A DNA stretch of 64,000 nt from Russula earlei (lineage: Eukaryota > Basidiomycota > Agaricomycetes > Russulales > Russulaceae), in NCBI GenBank assembly GCA_025769875.1, contig JAGFNK010000031.1:62001-126000 (forward strand). Reading direction: 5' to 3'. Made by a program: the position numbers and the translations under genes. Positions 12,869 through 25,629 of the stretch are shown piece by piece. The first letter of the stretch is position 1. Each line of letters begins with the position of its first letter. Below the pieces are notes generated by a model. The model was given only the letters and a program-made list of their open reading frames with translations, was not told the origin of the DNA and made no database searches.

Positions 12869-14882
12869 ATGAACAAACCAGTTATCCGATCGTTCTACGA
12901 TAGCACACCTCACCCAATAGTCGTACCCGTATTCGAGGTCAATCAAAATCCCAATCAGCCAATCAGTCCGGGCCGGCTTCATCCGCTCAAGGGACCAACG
13001 GGTTGTAAACGCAAGCTGAAGCAGATTCGCCCTGGCATGTCAGTGTCATTCCATGAGCAGGTCCATGAGATCCCCTTAATAGCAGGCTCGACACATATGA
13101 TCCTCGAAGACACACAAGGCGAAAGCGACACTCTATCCGAAGAGGGCCTGCAGAGCGTGAATTTTGCATCTATAGCGGAGAAGAAGCGTCTTTGGTTTCG
13201 CGACGCGCTCATCAACTCGCTCTTTATCTCGTCATGGTGCGTGTCCACAGCCAAGATAAGTCTCCTATATGGCCCCAATGCTATCCTTTGACATAGGTTC
13301 GTGCTTGCGCTGATGCTGTCGCTGTACAACAAGTGGATGTTCGCACCTGAGCACTTCGGATTCCCACTTCCGCTCTTCGTCACCATGTTACACATGTTCG
13401 TTCAGACCGCATTGGCGTCCGTTCTGCGCTTTGGCTGGCCGCGCAGGTTCCGTCCGAAACATGACCCATCAAAAGAAGTCTACGTGTGAGCTTCTATTCT
13501 TTCCTATTTCCCGCTTCCCGACTCTCGGTGCGCGTCTGCTTGTGCACTGTTCACAAAACCTGGCTCGATCGTTACGACATACAATCGCGAGGGTCCTCAG
13601 GTCTATATTTGCATGCTCACATCTCTGTCACCCTCAGAAAGAGAGCCATCCCGACGGCGGTCAGCACGGGCCTGGATATTGGCCTCTCAAACCTCTCTCT
13701 CAAAACGATCACCCTCTCCTTTTACAGTAAGCTTTGCGCCATGTGCACATACCTTGTGGTAGCGCTGACAACCCCCCTCCGCCAACCCCCCCGGTTGACA
13801 GCCATGTGCAAGTCTTCGTCGCTAGTGTTCGTGTTGGCCTTTGCTTTCTTCTTCCGTCTGGAGACGTTCTCCCTTCGACTGATTGGCGTCATCCTCCTCA
13901 TCTCTGTCGGTGTGCTCCTGATGGTAGCGACGGAGACCCATTTCGTCTTTGTTGGCTTCATTCTCGTTCTCTCGGCCAGTGCCCTCGGGGGTCTACGCTG
14001 GTCTCTCATTCAGTTGCTCATGCGCGACAAGCGCTCAGGGTTGAACCACCCCGTTGCGACCATTTTCTGGCTGGCACCGGTCATGGGTCTTACCATGGCT
14101 ATCGTCAGCATCTCCCTCGAGGGTTGGGGAGAACTGCCAGGCTCCCGCTTCCTGGACGGTCCCGGCGCTATTCTACAGACTGTCGGACTGCTCATCTTCC
14201 CAGGAGTCATCGCATTTTGTATGGTTCTCACCGAGTACTAGTGGGTGTCTCTATCCCAATTCTAGTCTGGGTCGATCGGTGTCATAGTGATTATCATGCG
14301 TTTCAGCATAATACAGAGGGTAGGTGCCGTGCCAATGTCAATTGCAGGGATCGCAAAAGAAGTCGCAACTATCAGCGTATCGGCCTTAATATTTGGCGAC
14401 GAACTCACTCCCCTGAATATCACTGGTGTCGCGGTCACTGTCTGTGGTGGGTCCACAACTCGTTGAGCACGCACAATTTTTGGGGGGACACCGTGTCTCT
14501 CCCCACTTTCTCAAACTGGCACTGTTCTGTAGGGATCGGTCTATTTACGCACCACAAGTATCGTAAAAGATTGGAAGCTGACATACCCCTCGACCGTCGG
14601 GGACAACCGCTCGATCCAGGGGACGATTCGGGACTTGGGCGAGGGAGCATAGCCCTGCACGACGGTTACGGTATCGAGCACGTCGATGGTGGTGGCACAA
14701 CGGCGGTATGTCCACAATATCGCCTGCCGTGCCATAAAGGTGTCTTCTGACCCCTAACAACCCAGCTCGAACCACTTCTGCCGACGAGTGAAGGCATGCG
14801 GGTTGGGGATCGCGTAATTTCTGATTCGGATGTGGACAATAGCGATGATGACAATCAGACTGGGAGCTCGCAGGATCGCTGA
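12869..14882 (+). CDS. SLC35C2/Ymd8-type nucleotide-sugar or triose-phosphate transporter family protein
   Basis: Multi-pass transporter of the TPT/DMT superfamily, closest in pattern to animal SLC35C2 and yeast Ymd8, expected in Golgi or ER membranes; substrate unknown. Exon 1 (12869-13236) encodes a hydrophilic N-terminal extension of about 120 residues. Exon 2 (13297-13485) starts the membrane domain with LSLYNKWMF and a Pro-rich loop. Next come GLDIGLSNLSLKTITLSFY, spliced to the MCKSSSLVFVLAFAF helix, and RLIGVILLISVGVLLMVATE. Further helices include LTEYYIIQRVGAVPMSIAG and IAKEVATISVSALIFGDE. The cytosolic tail holds KYRKRLE and ends acidic at 14882. Every junction keeps frame after removal of short introns. 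The family call is firm; the transported molecule is not inferable. Confidence 0.9.
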
Positions 14883-16591
14883 TCCGACGGCCTCTTTGTG
14901 TGCTGACACCATTATTATTTGGTGGACCAGTCTGTAACTCCGGGTGGGGGCTTGCAGTCAAAGGTCAAGACCTTCTGTGTTGGATTACATCGGCCGCAAC
15001 CCTGACCGAACAAATAAATCATAATCCCCCCCCCCGCGGAGCTCGCGAAGGTATCCCTGGTGCATTGCGGCACGACGAACCGATGGTATCTGAGCCAGCC
15101 ATGGGGGCGATGTGAAACATGGCAGGCAAGAGCGCGAGCGCCGTCCACCGGGCACGACGACGTTCATGCGAGCATCGCAGCTTATCACGTACGAGAAAGA
15201 CGATTTTGTCATGGATCCAACGAGTCATGCGCCCCACAGCGCATCACGCGGCTCACGCACATGATGGTGCAATGCGTTGTACGATTCGTATTGCCACACG
15301 TCGACAGGTTCATTTGTGTGGCCATGTAGGTATGTGTTTCGCGCCATAAATTGATGAAGCAAATAGCGACACGATCCGACGTGAGATCCATCCGTTCCGT
15401 CGCACCGCCCGGGCCAGGAGGGGGGGCCAGGACAAAAATGATACCACATTACAGGATCGCCCGGAAAAGCCGTCGGAGGGGGTTGGTGGTGACGGTCGCG
15501 AAGCCTTTCCTTTCCTGGGTATGAGTACACTTGGTGCAGTGCCTACTGAATAATCGGATACGTATGATATGTTTGACTGGCCACGCCCATTTCAGTTCCA
15601 TCGTTGATGGCCACCCAACACCGGACCAAGCGGGCGCCGATCAGGCCGAGCGCCAAGCCAAAAGCTGCGCGCCGCCGCATACACAGTCTAGTGCACGACC
15701 TGGTGCGGAAAGGGACGTTGAGGGACTAGAAAGCTATCAAACGTGAAACGCCGGGGTGGAGTCGGCGGACGATCTACGCCGATGGGCGTGTCACTGTTGT
15801 CGTTACGATTTTTTAATTCTATTTTTGTCGACATGTATAACAACGAGTGTTTGGAGAGGGCATTCCCACAAAAAAAAATTAAAAAAGGCTACGCAGTCTA
15901 TTCGGAAATTCCAACGGGGGGGGGGGGCTGTGTGAGGGGGACCAGGAGGAACGACGAGAGACGGGGAGAGCGGGCCCGAGTTAGCCGCTGGTGGAAGAAG
16001 AGGGAAGCGCGCGTGGGAAGCGCCTGGCTGGGTGGTTCGTGACGGGGCCGAGAGACGAAAGGGAAGAAGAGAGAGCCCGCGGAGGAGGACAAAGGCAAGG
16101 CACGCGAGGAGAAAGAAAGGAAACGACTGAGAGGGGGGGGATGGTGGAGATGATGGGGACGAGTGGGTGGGTCTTTGGGAGATGATGATCGGGCGGGCGT
16201 CTTTGTGTGAAAAATAATATAATTTTTGTGGGCGACATGACATCTTGGCAGTGACTCATCAGACGAGACGAGTCGGTTTGAGAGGCGGTCCGGTGAGTTC
16301 GGATCTTCATCTTCGGTTAAGGCACAGGACGGGGGTGCTCACATCAGCTCGAACCGCTTGAACGGTCGTCTGGTTTGAAATTGGAAATGCCTGTCCATCT
16401 CTCCCGGCAATCTTCCGTACTACGGTAGCCAAGGTCTGGCTCTCTCACTCATCCCTTCTTGAGTTGACTCTCCTGACCAATATATGAAGGGACGCTTAAA
16501 TACTGCTCTCCGTCATGCCTCTTCCCAATACACGTCCGCTCATCCTTGCTTCCCATATCTCTCTTGCTCCTTTCTTGCTCCAGCCGCCGTC
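14883..16591. other. Intergenic, purine-rich, no supported gene
   Basis: Contains a strongly purine-skewed segment on the + strand (about 15900-16180) with G runs, and a short A/T tract at 15870-15890. No open frame here resembles a protein. A TATA-like sequence near 16478 lies about 110 bases before the start codon of the Zn2Cys6 gene. Confidence 0.45.
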
Positions 16592-17976
16592 ATGGACAGT
16601 CTGCGTTTCGTTCTCGAAGCACCGCAGCTCTCACAGACACATAAGAAACGTCCCCGGCTGGTGACATCGTGTGATAACTGGTCCGTACCTGGTTCTCCCT
16701 CACGTCATGCAACATTTTAACGGACGGGGCCCAATCTCTTCTGCTTCTCAATACAGCCGTCTCAAGAAAATTAAGTGCGTCCAAATCAAGTCCCAGCCTC
16801 GCTGTGAAGCCTGCGAGACCGGAAACACCCCTTGTCAGTTTCGCGACCGGGAGAGGTACTTTGCCGAACGAAGCCGTATAGTCACCGGTGCCAGCGCAAG
16901 CTCGAGCCCAGGCCATAGTCGACGGTCATCCTCATCGCAGAGCATCGATCCCTCCGTGCTCCCTCTGTCCTCACGGGCCGACTCCGTCGATGCCTCGGGC
17001 TGGTACTCAGGCGCACAGGCTTCATCTGATACCGGACATCCATCACGTTACGCCTCCAGTTCGCCATCGTACAGCCTTTCTTCCTCGCCCCAATCAAATC
17101 CAGATCACTGGTTCTCATCTCCGCTCGTCGAGCCCGCAAGGCCCCATTACGAGAGGTGGTTTTCTCTCTCTTCCCTGTCCATGTGATCCCCGGACGCCTG
17201 ACTCCTTTATGCCGTAGGCAATCCTCCTATAATCCCACTCACCTTGCCAACGGCGTCTCTTCCCGCGGCGATTTTTCTCATTACGCCATCCCGGATCCAT
17301 CAGCCACACAGCGTGACCGCCCCGCCGCAAGCCAACCACCCCCTCTATTTGATTCTCGCCACGGCACCATGCCCCACCCGACCATTCTCATGCACCTCGT
17401 CCAGGTCTTTTTCGAGTGCTTTTCGCGCAACTTTCCCTTCCTCCAATACGAAGACGTTTCCCGCCGTGTGTTCAACGGCACCTTGTCACCCTTGCTTGCC
17501 AACAGCATTGCCGCCCTTGCCGCCAGGTATTCCCAGTCTTCCGACGTGCTGGCGCGTGGCGCTACCGCCGTGTCAAACGCCTACGCGGATGCCGCGAAGG
17601 TCCGTGTCTTCCCCGGCCGTTCCATGGGAAAGAGTTAATTCTGACCGACATCACTCGCAGCGCCTCCTTCACGATAGTTCTCATGTTCCTTACATTGAGA
17701 TTCTTCATGCCGTCATCGTCCTCGCATGGTCCGAATACAAAGCCGGACGCATGGCCGGTCCCACCGAGTACAGTCAGGTGCGTCTGCTTCAAATTCGAGA
17801 CCTCCGAGCATGGCGCTAACGGTGCGGGAGTGCAGATGGCCACCAAGCTCGCCATGAGCCTAGGCCTCGGGAACGACGTCGTTGGGCAGACCTCGAGTGA
17901 GCGCGAGCGCACCCTGCTCCGCTCTACCTGGACTTCCGTCGTGCAGCTACAACAGATCGCTGCCTCTCGTGCTTGA
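16592..17976 (+). CDS. Zn(2)-Cys(6) fungal transcription factor
   Basis: Nuclear DNA-binding regulator. Exon 1 (from 16592) ends CDN plus two bases. Splicing to CCGTCTCAAG at about 16756 restores CDNCRLKKIKC, then RCEACETGNTPC, the six-cysteine binuclear zinc cluster at residues ~28-60. A Ser-rich linker follows. The middle region reads LMHLVQVFFECFSRNFPFL and YSQSSDVLARGATAVSNAY. A later exon encodes ATKLAMSLGLGNDVV with ERTLLRSTWTSV, the start of the fungal-specific regulatory domain. The frame stops at 17976 after about 374 residues, short for a family usually over 500 residues. Either the protein is truncated or a further exon was missed between 17970 and 18400. The zinc cluster is certain, the 3' end is not. 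Confidence 0.82.
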
Positions 17977-18960
17977 CAACTCGTCACTCTCTGGCCAGGC
18001 AAAGGTGGTCAACCGAGTTTGCGCCGACCTTCTTGGCCTGTGCATTGCCCGTCTCCGTACTACCGATACCGATATGCGGGCCCGCAAACTGAGAACACCG
18101 TATTGTTCCTGTACTCGACGCCTTCCATCGTCCTTGCTGTCGCACTATCTCCGCATCGCTGTTTCTCTCTATCTTCATCTACTCCTCGGGCACTGCCCGA
18201 TGTATTGTACCCCTGCTCTATTTTAGATCTGACCACTTATAGCGCAATAGATGCACACATGCTTGTCCATAGTGCGAGCGGCATGCATTCGTATCGAAGA
18301 CGCCCCAGATTTAGGGCGCCGGTCCCGATGGATGCTCGGGAACTTCGTGTCTCCGCAACCCTACTTGTCCGACGTCTGTAAAATGCTGCCGCGGACGGAT
18401 GATCGAAAACGAAAACGAAGGGTCCAGCCTTTCATGAGGCGTTGAAGCGCCAACTGCCATTTCCATCTTTCTGCGGGTGGCGCTCGCCACTGCCCAGATT
18501 CGTATCTTGTTGGCAATTTCTTATTTGGTTGGCCTGGTGGCAGGGCTGCTGGACGGACCCTGACAACAACGCTTTTGTGTGCACACGCGAGACACGGCAG
18601 TTTGCAGTGATGGCGTGCCACCGGGCTGCAACTTGGGTGTTTTGGTGACTGTATTGCCCTTGCGTCAGCGATGTCTATTCTCGGCCGGCACCGCCAGTGG
18701 CCGCACACAAAGACTTGGGAAATATCAATCTCATCCGACGCACGATCTCGGCTGGGCTGTGTGAATTGGTGGGAGGACCTAGCGCTCGGCTTCGGCCATC
18801 AAGCAAACAAGCATTTGTGAGTCACCATGTCGACCGACGGCATGATTTGGTTTACGGGCGCACGCGGAAGACAAAAAAAAAAAAAAAACGTACGTCGCAA
18901 ATGAGGTGAACGCATTATACACAGAAAAAACGAATTTTCTCCCCTCTCCCTCACACTTCC
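17977..18960. other. Region between transcription factor and ATG5, convergent
   Basis: Probable 3' flank of two convergent genes. Open frames at 18019-18381 and 18251-18445 (+) could hold the missing C terminus of the upstream transcription factor, but I cannot splice them convincingly. A 16-base A run lies near 18874-18890. Confidence 0.35.
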
Positions 18961-20326
18961 TTACTGGTCGCGCCCGAGCCCAACGCAAATGTTAACCCAA
19001 CCATCAGCGCCTGACATGCAGGCCCCCAGCCAAGCCAATTCTGCATCTGGGGGCGTGATCACCCCCTGCAGCAGGGCATATGCGAGCGTCGGACCAGCGC
19101 CAGGACCCGGGGCGGGGAAAAGGAGCGGCAGGTGCAAAGAGAGCAGATCCGCGAGGGTGTTGGGCGTACCTATACGAAGCAAGGGGATCGTCAGCAGGTG
19201 CCGCAAAATCCGCGGAGCGCGGCTTCGTGAGATGGGGGGACGGGGGATGGGGGAAGTCGAGGGTTCGGGGGAGCGAAGAGCATCGCTGGAGGGTGGGCCG
19301 CCACGCTTGTGGCGCCCCTTATCATCGAGGCAGGGAAACCCACCATCTTCGAGAACGGGCGGCGCAAGATCCTGCAACACGGGACCTTCGGGCAGGTAAA
19401 GCCTGATGGGCACGCTGCGCACGTTGTACGCGCCCTCCCTATCCGGAGCGCCTTGCGGATCCGCGGATGGCGGACGAGCGTGCATCGATGATTGCGCAGC
19501 AGGTGGAGAACCCGGCCGTGCCGGTAAGGTCGTCGGGGTGACCTTGGAAGCCACGCGCCAGTAGTCGTCGAAGTTATCTGCGAAGGGGGGGGGTGTGGGC
19601 GTGGGCGCGCCGGCTCAGCGGACGGGTTGCTCGAAGGGGGGACGTGGAAAATGAACGAACGCTCTTTGATGCCTTCCCACATCCCGTCCTGCTCTGCCTT
19701 GCGGAGGCCGGTCATGCGTTTGGTGTTGCCCCACCGGAGAAAATCGGCTTCCTTCAGTTGGCCCATGAACGCTTGCTTGCATGCCTCGGCACTCGGCGCC
19801 AGGAGCAGCCTGTCGGTCGGTGGAGAAGCCAGGTGCAAGACGAGGCGCAAGGGCACCGCCTGTGCGCGGGCAGAGGCGGCGGGCGCAGCCGGGCGCGAGG
19901 TGGCCAAGGTGGTGTGGTTGTCGTAAATAAGCCCTACGGGCCAGTGCCTGCGGGTCGCAGATGTATATAGCTCGAGTCAGCCGGAGGCCGTCGGGGGGAA
20001 AGCGCGCACCACTTGAGCAGATGTCCGTCCTCGCTCTCGAACCACCAGTCCTCCTCCTTCATCAGACGCGCCGCCTCGTCGTCGAACACGACGTCCTGGA
20101 GAAACCGCTTGATCTCCGGTATCAAGAGGGGAAGATACGACACGCGCGGCGCCTGTATGAAATAGCACTCGAGCCCTCGATTGCTGTTGGCGGGGAGCTC
20201 CTTCGAATCGACGCGGATCTCCAGCGGGACGGTTCCCTCCCAGACCAGCCTCCGGAACAGCGTGGTGGACGCTGGCGAGGAAGCGAAAGTTGATGGAGAG
20301 TGGCGTATGCCGCCAAAGGTCGACAT
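18961..20326 (-). CDS. ATG5: Autophagy protein ATG5
   Basis: ATG5 is conjugated to ATG12 and, with ATG16, forms the E3-like complex that lipidates ATG8 on growing autophagosomes. Four minus-strand exons (20010-20326, 19661-19947, 19344-19577, 18961-19169) total 1047 nt, exactly 348 residues plus stop. The N-terminal ubiquitin-like domain opens with LFRRLVWEGTVPLEIRVD and RVSYLPLLIPEIKRFL. The second exon starts HWPVGLIYDNHT and contains CKQAFMGQLKEADFLRWG. That block holds the Lys preceding EADFLRWG, the expected ATG12 acceptor of the family. The third starts NFDDYWRVASKV and the last ends with WLGACMSGADGWVNICVGL. Intron 3 (174 nt) is longer than the others. The start at 20326 gives about 20 extra residues before the conserved core; a slightly different start is possible. 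Confidence 0.95.
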
Positions 20327-23300
20327 CGTGGACGGTCACACAGCCGTAAGCAACGCTTGTGCACGCCGCGCGGCGGTCCACAGTTGAGATTCGGTGCGGT
20401 GCCAGTGGGTCGCGCGACGCGGCGCGACGCCCCCATCTCGTCTTCCCTGAGTATCACGACAACCCGTCCGACCGAGTCGTCCTGTTCAAATTCACCTAGA
20501 AACAGGCTTCAACATCTACCCCTTGCCGGTCTCCCCTCGTTCTTTTTCTTCTTTTTTTTTTTTTTAATTAAAATTTGACGGGGTCATGTCAATGAAATCG
20601 ATCGCGAACACATCACACCTACGCCGTCCGAGTCTCGCTCGCTTTGGTCGTCCTTGGTTGCAAGGTCACTTCCAAGGGTCGTGCGTTGCCTACCCTCCAA
20701 TCACAACTATCACAGCACTCTTGCCCTTCTCATCAGACCCAACACATGATTCACGCTGCGGATCCAATACCTAGCCTCCTTGCGCCCGCGTTATCCGCGC
20801 CCGTTCCTCGGCGTTCAAGTGAAATCTACACGCAACATCGGCAAATTTCCGTTTTGGGGGGCCCTTTGATCAACCGGTCGTCCCATACGTACGCCGTACG
20901 CCCTGTACATGGGTAAAATTTCACTGACAGCGATAATAGCGTCCTTTTACAGGGCCCATCAGCGCTTTCATGGGCTCTGGCACGTCCATTTCTAACGCCG
21001 GGGCACCATGCGCGCTCTCTGATGCGTTGCGTTTTGTTTTTTTTTCCATGCCACGTAGTCCATGTCCCTTGGAGCCCGGGATTGCCCATGAACTACTCCT
21101 ACTGAGCGCCCCTCCTCTTGCGTAGAGGCAGCGCCCTACAACCTTGAATGTCATCGAAGCATCAGACGCAAGTGTGATCGTTGCTGCCTCAACCACACTT
21201 TCTGGTCCGCACACAACTGACTTTTTTTTCGTGCCATCGACTTCCGGTCAATCAGACTCGAACGCTCCATTTTCTTACCAACACGACGAGTCTCACATGA
21301 TAATCACCGGACCAGAATATTTGTTTGTCGGCGCCGGTATGGGGTATCTTTGCTTTGTGTGGCGATGCCGGTCTTATCTCAGCCCTGAGCCCTGCAAGAG
21401 CCTATGCATGCCCATCACCCGCTTCTGAGTCGCTCCCGCCTCCTTAAGTGCCGGCAGCTAAAGATTTACATCGGTTCCAAAGTCAAGAAAAATGCCTTTT
21501 CAACCCGTCCGCGACTCCAGAACACTAGATTGGCTATATCGCTACCACTTGACCGAGTTCATGAACTTGTTTTCTACATGGTTGTGGAATGACTTCCAAA
21601 ATGGAGGAGCCGTAACATCCAGACTCACGTTGGTGCCAGTCACATAGGTACCCACGAGGCGTAAACCTAGAATGAATGAACAGAGCATATGCTCGGTTCT
21701 ATCATACCTCTTCACTATGTCAAGGTGATTCTTCCAACGCGTATTAATGCTGATGTAGGATGCTTATTGGGAAAGTCGGCCACAAGTCGACAAGGCTCTC
21801 CCAAACCATCCTCGAATATTTCTTCAAGTGCTTCGTTCGGCATATGCATCGCTCTAAGCGTTTTATCAAGACAGGCAGGTATAGGCGTCTCTTCTGTGGA
21901 CCAGTCGTTGAGCGAGCCATGGCGCATTTTTTCAACACGACATGCGCGTGAAGGATCGCTTATAAGGTTCACTCTTGCATCGTGGGGAGATTGCTTGCCA
22001 CTTCGAGAGTTGGTTAGCTCCTGCCATGTTCCTGCTGCTCGCAATGAGTTGTACACACCATTCTAAGCATCGGCGGCCATCAGATTCAGATAGAATCACC
22101 CCTTACTCTAGGAGTAACTCGCCTGAGCTCAGATGTCGTCTGCACGGCTTGATCATGGATCATGAACCATGTGCGATGACCGAACCCGAGGGGACTGATA
22201 AGGTGCTCTCCTTGCGCTTGCGAAACAATTCCGTCCTGTCTCGCTTTTGGCTGTCCCTTGTATTATTAACACACATGACATCAATACGTCAGCGCGCCGT
22301 GCTTGGAGTTCCTCGTGATGGCCTACTGTCGCCACGGCAGTTGCGGGGAAGTACGTGCCGATGGATGGGAACGTTATATATAATGCGCACGGTGGGAACG
22401 TTTATCAACAAAGGTTTAACCAGACTTCCAGTTTCGTAGGGCGTGACTTCGCTTGGAAAGTGTCTCGGCGGCCAGTGGCGTGAAATCTGCTGTCATCTCG
22501 CCACATCGCGCTAAGAACCCAGGCACGGAAAAAATGAACGAGCCTCCATGCAGGTGACGAACGAGGTGCTCCCGCTGATGCTTGTCGGTGCTCTAATACA
22601 TGACATTCGTCTACCGATGGATGAGACAGTGAAGGCTACTTGCAGTGGTCGGCATTGCGATGCCATGGCTGCGTGAAAAAGATGCACGGAGCTTCCTGGA
22701 GTGATGGAAAAAGAATATACTGCCGGTTTGGTGGCGAAGGCGTACAACTCATGGCGCACAGCATTTTACCGACGTCGGAGGTGGACTAAGCAAGCAGCGG
22801 GGAAGGCCGAGGAAAGACGCCTCCATTTCACCCCTGTAAAAAAAACCATCAACATAGGTACATCCATGTCGGCTACGCGGCCATTGGCAGGCAACTTGTT
22901 TTGACGTGCCAGCCGAACGCGAACGTGGGCAATGTGTGTGATAGGCAAGTTGCAGCCCTGAGTATTTGCTTCCTGAGCATGGGACTCAATCTCTTGCCGG
23001 TAAAACATCAAGTTGAGTATCGGAGTACATTCAAACCAAGGAACTAATTCAATCTCCCCAAATAGGTACTCGTACTCATGTGCACTATCGTAGACATCAC
23101 GGTGTTATGGACGCATTCTTGAAGCAAGTTACCACAGTCGCCAGAACCACGTATGCCAGTGAGAGTGCGCTTCCGCAAGCGATGGGAGAAATGTGATCTG
23201 AATCGTCATCTAATGCTCGCTTTCCCCGACGGTGTCCGTCAATCCAACACAAGCTCTCCTTCAAGTCGAAGGACAACGGCTACGCTCACTGGCATCCAGA

Positions 23301-23625
23301 AAGATTTTCGGAAATAACATCTGCCTTTGTCCGCCGGATGTCCGCCCCAGGGGTCTACCAGAACGCCATGGGAAACGTGGAGGCTGCACAAGTTGGCCAT
23401 TGGCGATTATGAGTGTAATCGACTTCTTTTAGTTCTAGCAGTCACATCGTATGATGCACGCGCGGCCGCCACAGGATGTCTTCTAAACCTTTTTGCTTTT
23501 CGCTGACTTGTCTCAGTTCCCACCTATTTGCGTCGTTCCAACCACAGCCCCCAACCTGTCCGCACCTACTTTATCATCTTCACGTGAAAATTTCTCGTGC
23601 TCGGTATCCAGGAGCAACTCGTAGA

Positions 23626-23640
23626 CCCCCCCCCCCCCCC
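23626..23640. repeat. C15 homopolymer
   Basis: Fifteen consecutive C residues; prone to assembly or sequencing length error. Confidence 0.85.
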
Positions 23641-24319
23641 GATGCTGACTGATTGGGACCATGCTCTTCGATCGAGACGCTCCTCTCCGCTAGGCATCCC
23701 CTACTGTAGTAGATGGCAGCGTCGTACACGGGTCGCAACTACGGTCCTTCCCGGACAACTGGGGCATGGGTCAAGTTTGTTTATTCGTCGTGCGCTTATG
23801 GCATATAACAGCAACGCGAATCATAAGGATGTTAGTTGACAAGGTGAATCAGTTCTATGACTAGGCATCCCGAGCCCTCACAGTTGCCATGAATATCCAG
23901 AGGTGACAGATCACCGTGTTGCGTCAAATCACATCACGCGACCCCATCTAGTTACGGGGTTGTCCAATCACACCCTCTGGTTACCAGGACCTTGACCCTC
24001 ATCTCGTAGCACTGAAAACATTTCGTGGTCCTGTCCATGACGCAGGTCACTTTTGTAGGTCGTGGGAAGAACAGCAGCCATCTCCCGGTTAGTATTTATA
24101 TCGGGGCTCACCATCGGTCCCACTTATCTAGCCTTCCCTACTGTGGTTTGGGCCATCTCGCAAATCATACCCGTACAAGAGTTGTCTCATGCCTTTCCGT
24201 GAGAATCAGGGCAACGGTGAGCATTAAGGCCTCAAGTGCGCGCACAATGCCCGCAGTAGCCGATATCTAAGCATTGCCAAGACGGAATACAGTCAAATAT
24301 TTTCTCATAAGAGGTTGAG

Positions 24320-24810
24320 TCCAAGATACTAGCTCAATTGAAGATTCTCGCAGGAGCTTCACCTCCTGGTATGCCATGGAATGTTCGGAACCATCAGACC
24401 GCGATTGACGCTCACGGGTAACATCGTCTCGTGCTTCATACACGTGTGTACAACCATACATTCTTGCCGACACTTTCCGAAGTCCAACGTTCGGCGCTTG
24501 CACTTACCACCGGAGTAGCCGAACTTACGGTTCAGGATTTTCAACCGCTTCTTTCTATCGCTTACCATCTTGTTCGGCTCTGTCGATGCTCACGGAATGG
24601 CCCCTTTCGGCGCGGCCTGAGGGACACAACGCGCAAGCTTGACACACTCTCGTAAGGGTGCTCTCTCTTCATGCACTGCGCAGGATACATTTTCCATCTC
24701 AACTGATTGGTCCCACGTTACTTCAGGATCATCCTGAAGCCATGGCAGTGCGTCTTGCGCAGCACACGCAAGCTATTATGGACGTATTCACCCGGTTGTC
24801 TGAACCGTAA
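24320..24810 (+). other. Possible exons of an unrecognised protein
   Basis: Three fragments on the same strand read like protein. The first is KILAGASPPGMPWNVRNHQ near 24335-24420. The second runs VYNHTFLPTLSEVQRSALAL and on to VQDFQPLLSIAYHLVRLC, at about 24440-24580. The third, about 24680-24809, includes PSQLIGPTLLQDHPEAMAV and ends TRLSEP-stop. They could be exons of one gene joined by short introns, with the start upstream. I do not recognise a family, and nothing else in the region supports it. Confidence 0.22.
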
Positions 24811-25590
24811 TGTCGCTCGCGTCTGTTCCCTGGCGTCGATCGCTTCTTACATTGTTCCTGGTCCTGGTTGGAGGAGCGCAGCACGTCACGGTGCTCCTAT
24901 CAATCGCACAAATTGAATGAATGGGGTTGACTCCGCATGCTCTGCGAGTTGTTATCCTTTATCATCTCTTGTCTTAATCGGCCTTTGAATCATCTGCGTT
25001 GGCATGCTCACGATGTAGCCAAAAGTCCGTGATGGCGCCAAACACGGCGCTTCTCAAATGTACGGTCACCGTTGAGGTGACTGCCTTCAATCCATCTTGG
25101 CTTCGTTATTTCTCATGGTCAGCCCCTTATGATCGAGGCCGCTAAATCGTTACATGCGCGAAGAACGCCAGGACTAGACTTGATTTTTCTGAACGGCTTT
25201 TGGTTCAGTGGTCCCCAGGCTGTGGCCCACAGAACACATTGCAATTGACAGACGGGGTAATGTACGTGACCTCAACCCCTCCTCAACCCGCCCCGTCAGG
25301 AAAGGGGCCCTGCTTGTTCGCGCTCATAACCAGAACTCGTCCCGAGAGCCGAGTTCGGTATCTCTGCGGCCTGTCTGAGTTTCGTTCTGCGACAATGCTT
25401 ACCATTGGTTTGGTTTGATTGACTGCCGCGTTCTCAACAGATGCGTTAGACGTTCAACCATGATCCCATATGGTGGTACAGTCATAAGCGCCGATCAATC
25501 ACCCGGTTCGGCCCAATCTATTCAGTACCCGCGACCATGTTTAGACATCGACCCGCCATGACCCTGTTGTTCGCACATTGTGCCGATAGT

Positions 25591-25629
25591 TGGCCTCGAC
25601 CGCTGACCTCGACCGCTGGCCTCGACCGC
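25591..25629. repeat. 13-bp tandem repeat, three units
   Basis: Three consecutive 13-bp units (TGRCCTCGACCGC) starting at 25591, 25604 and 25617, followed by a partial fourth. Confidence 0.85.
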
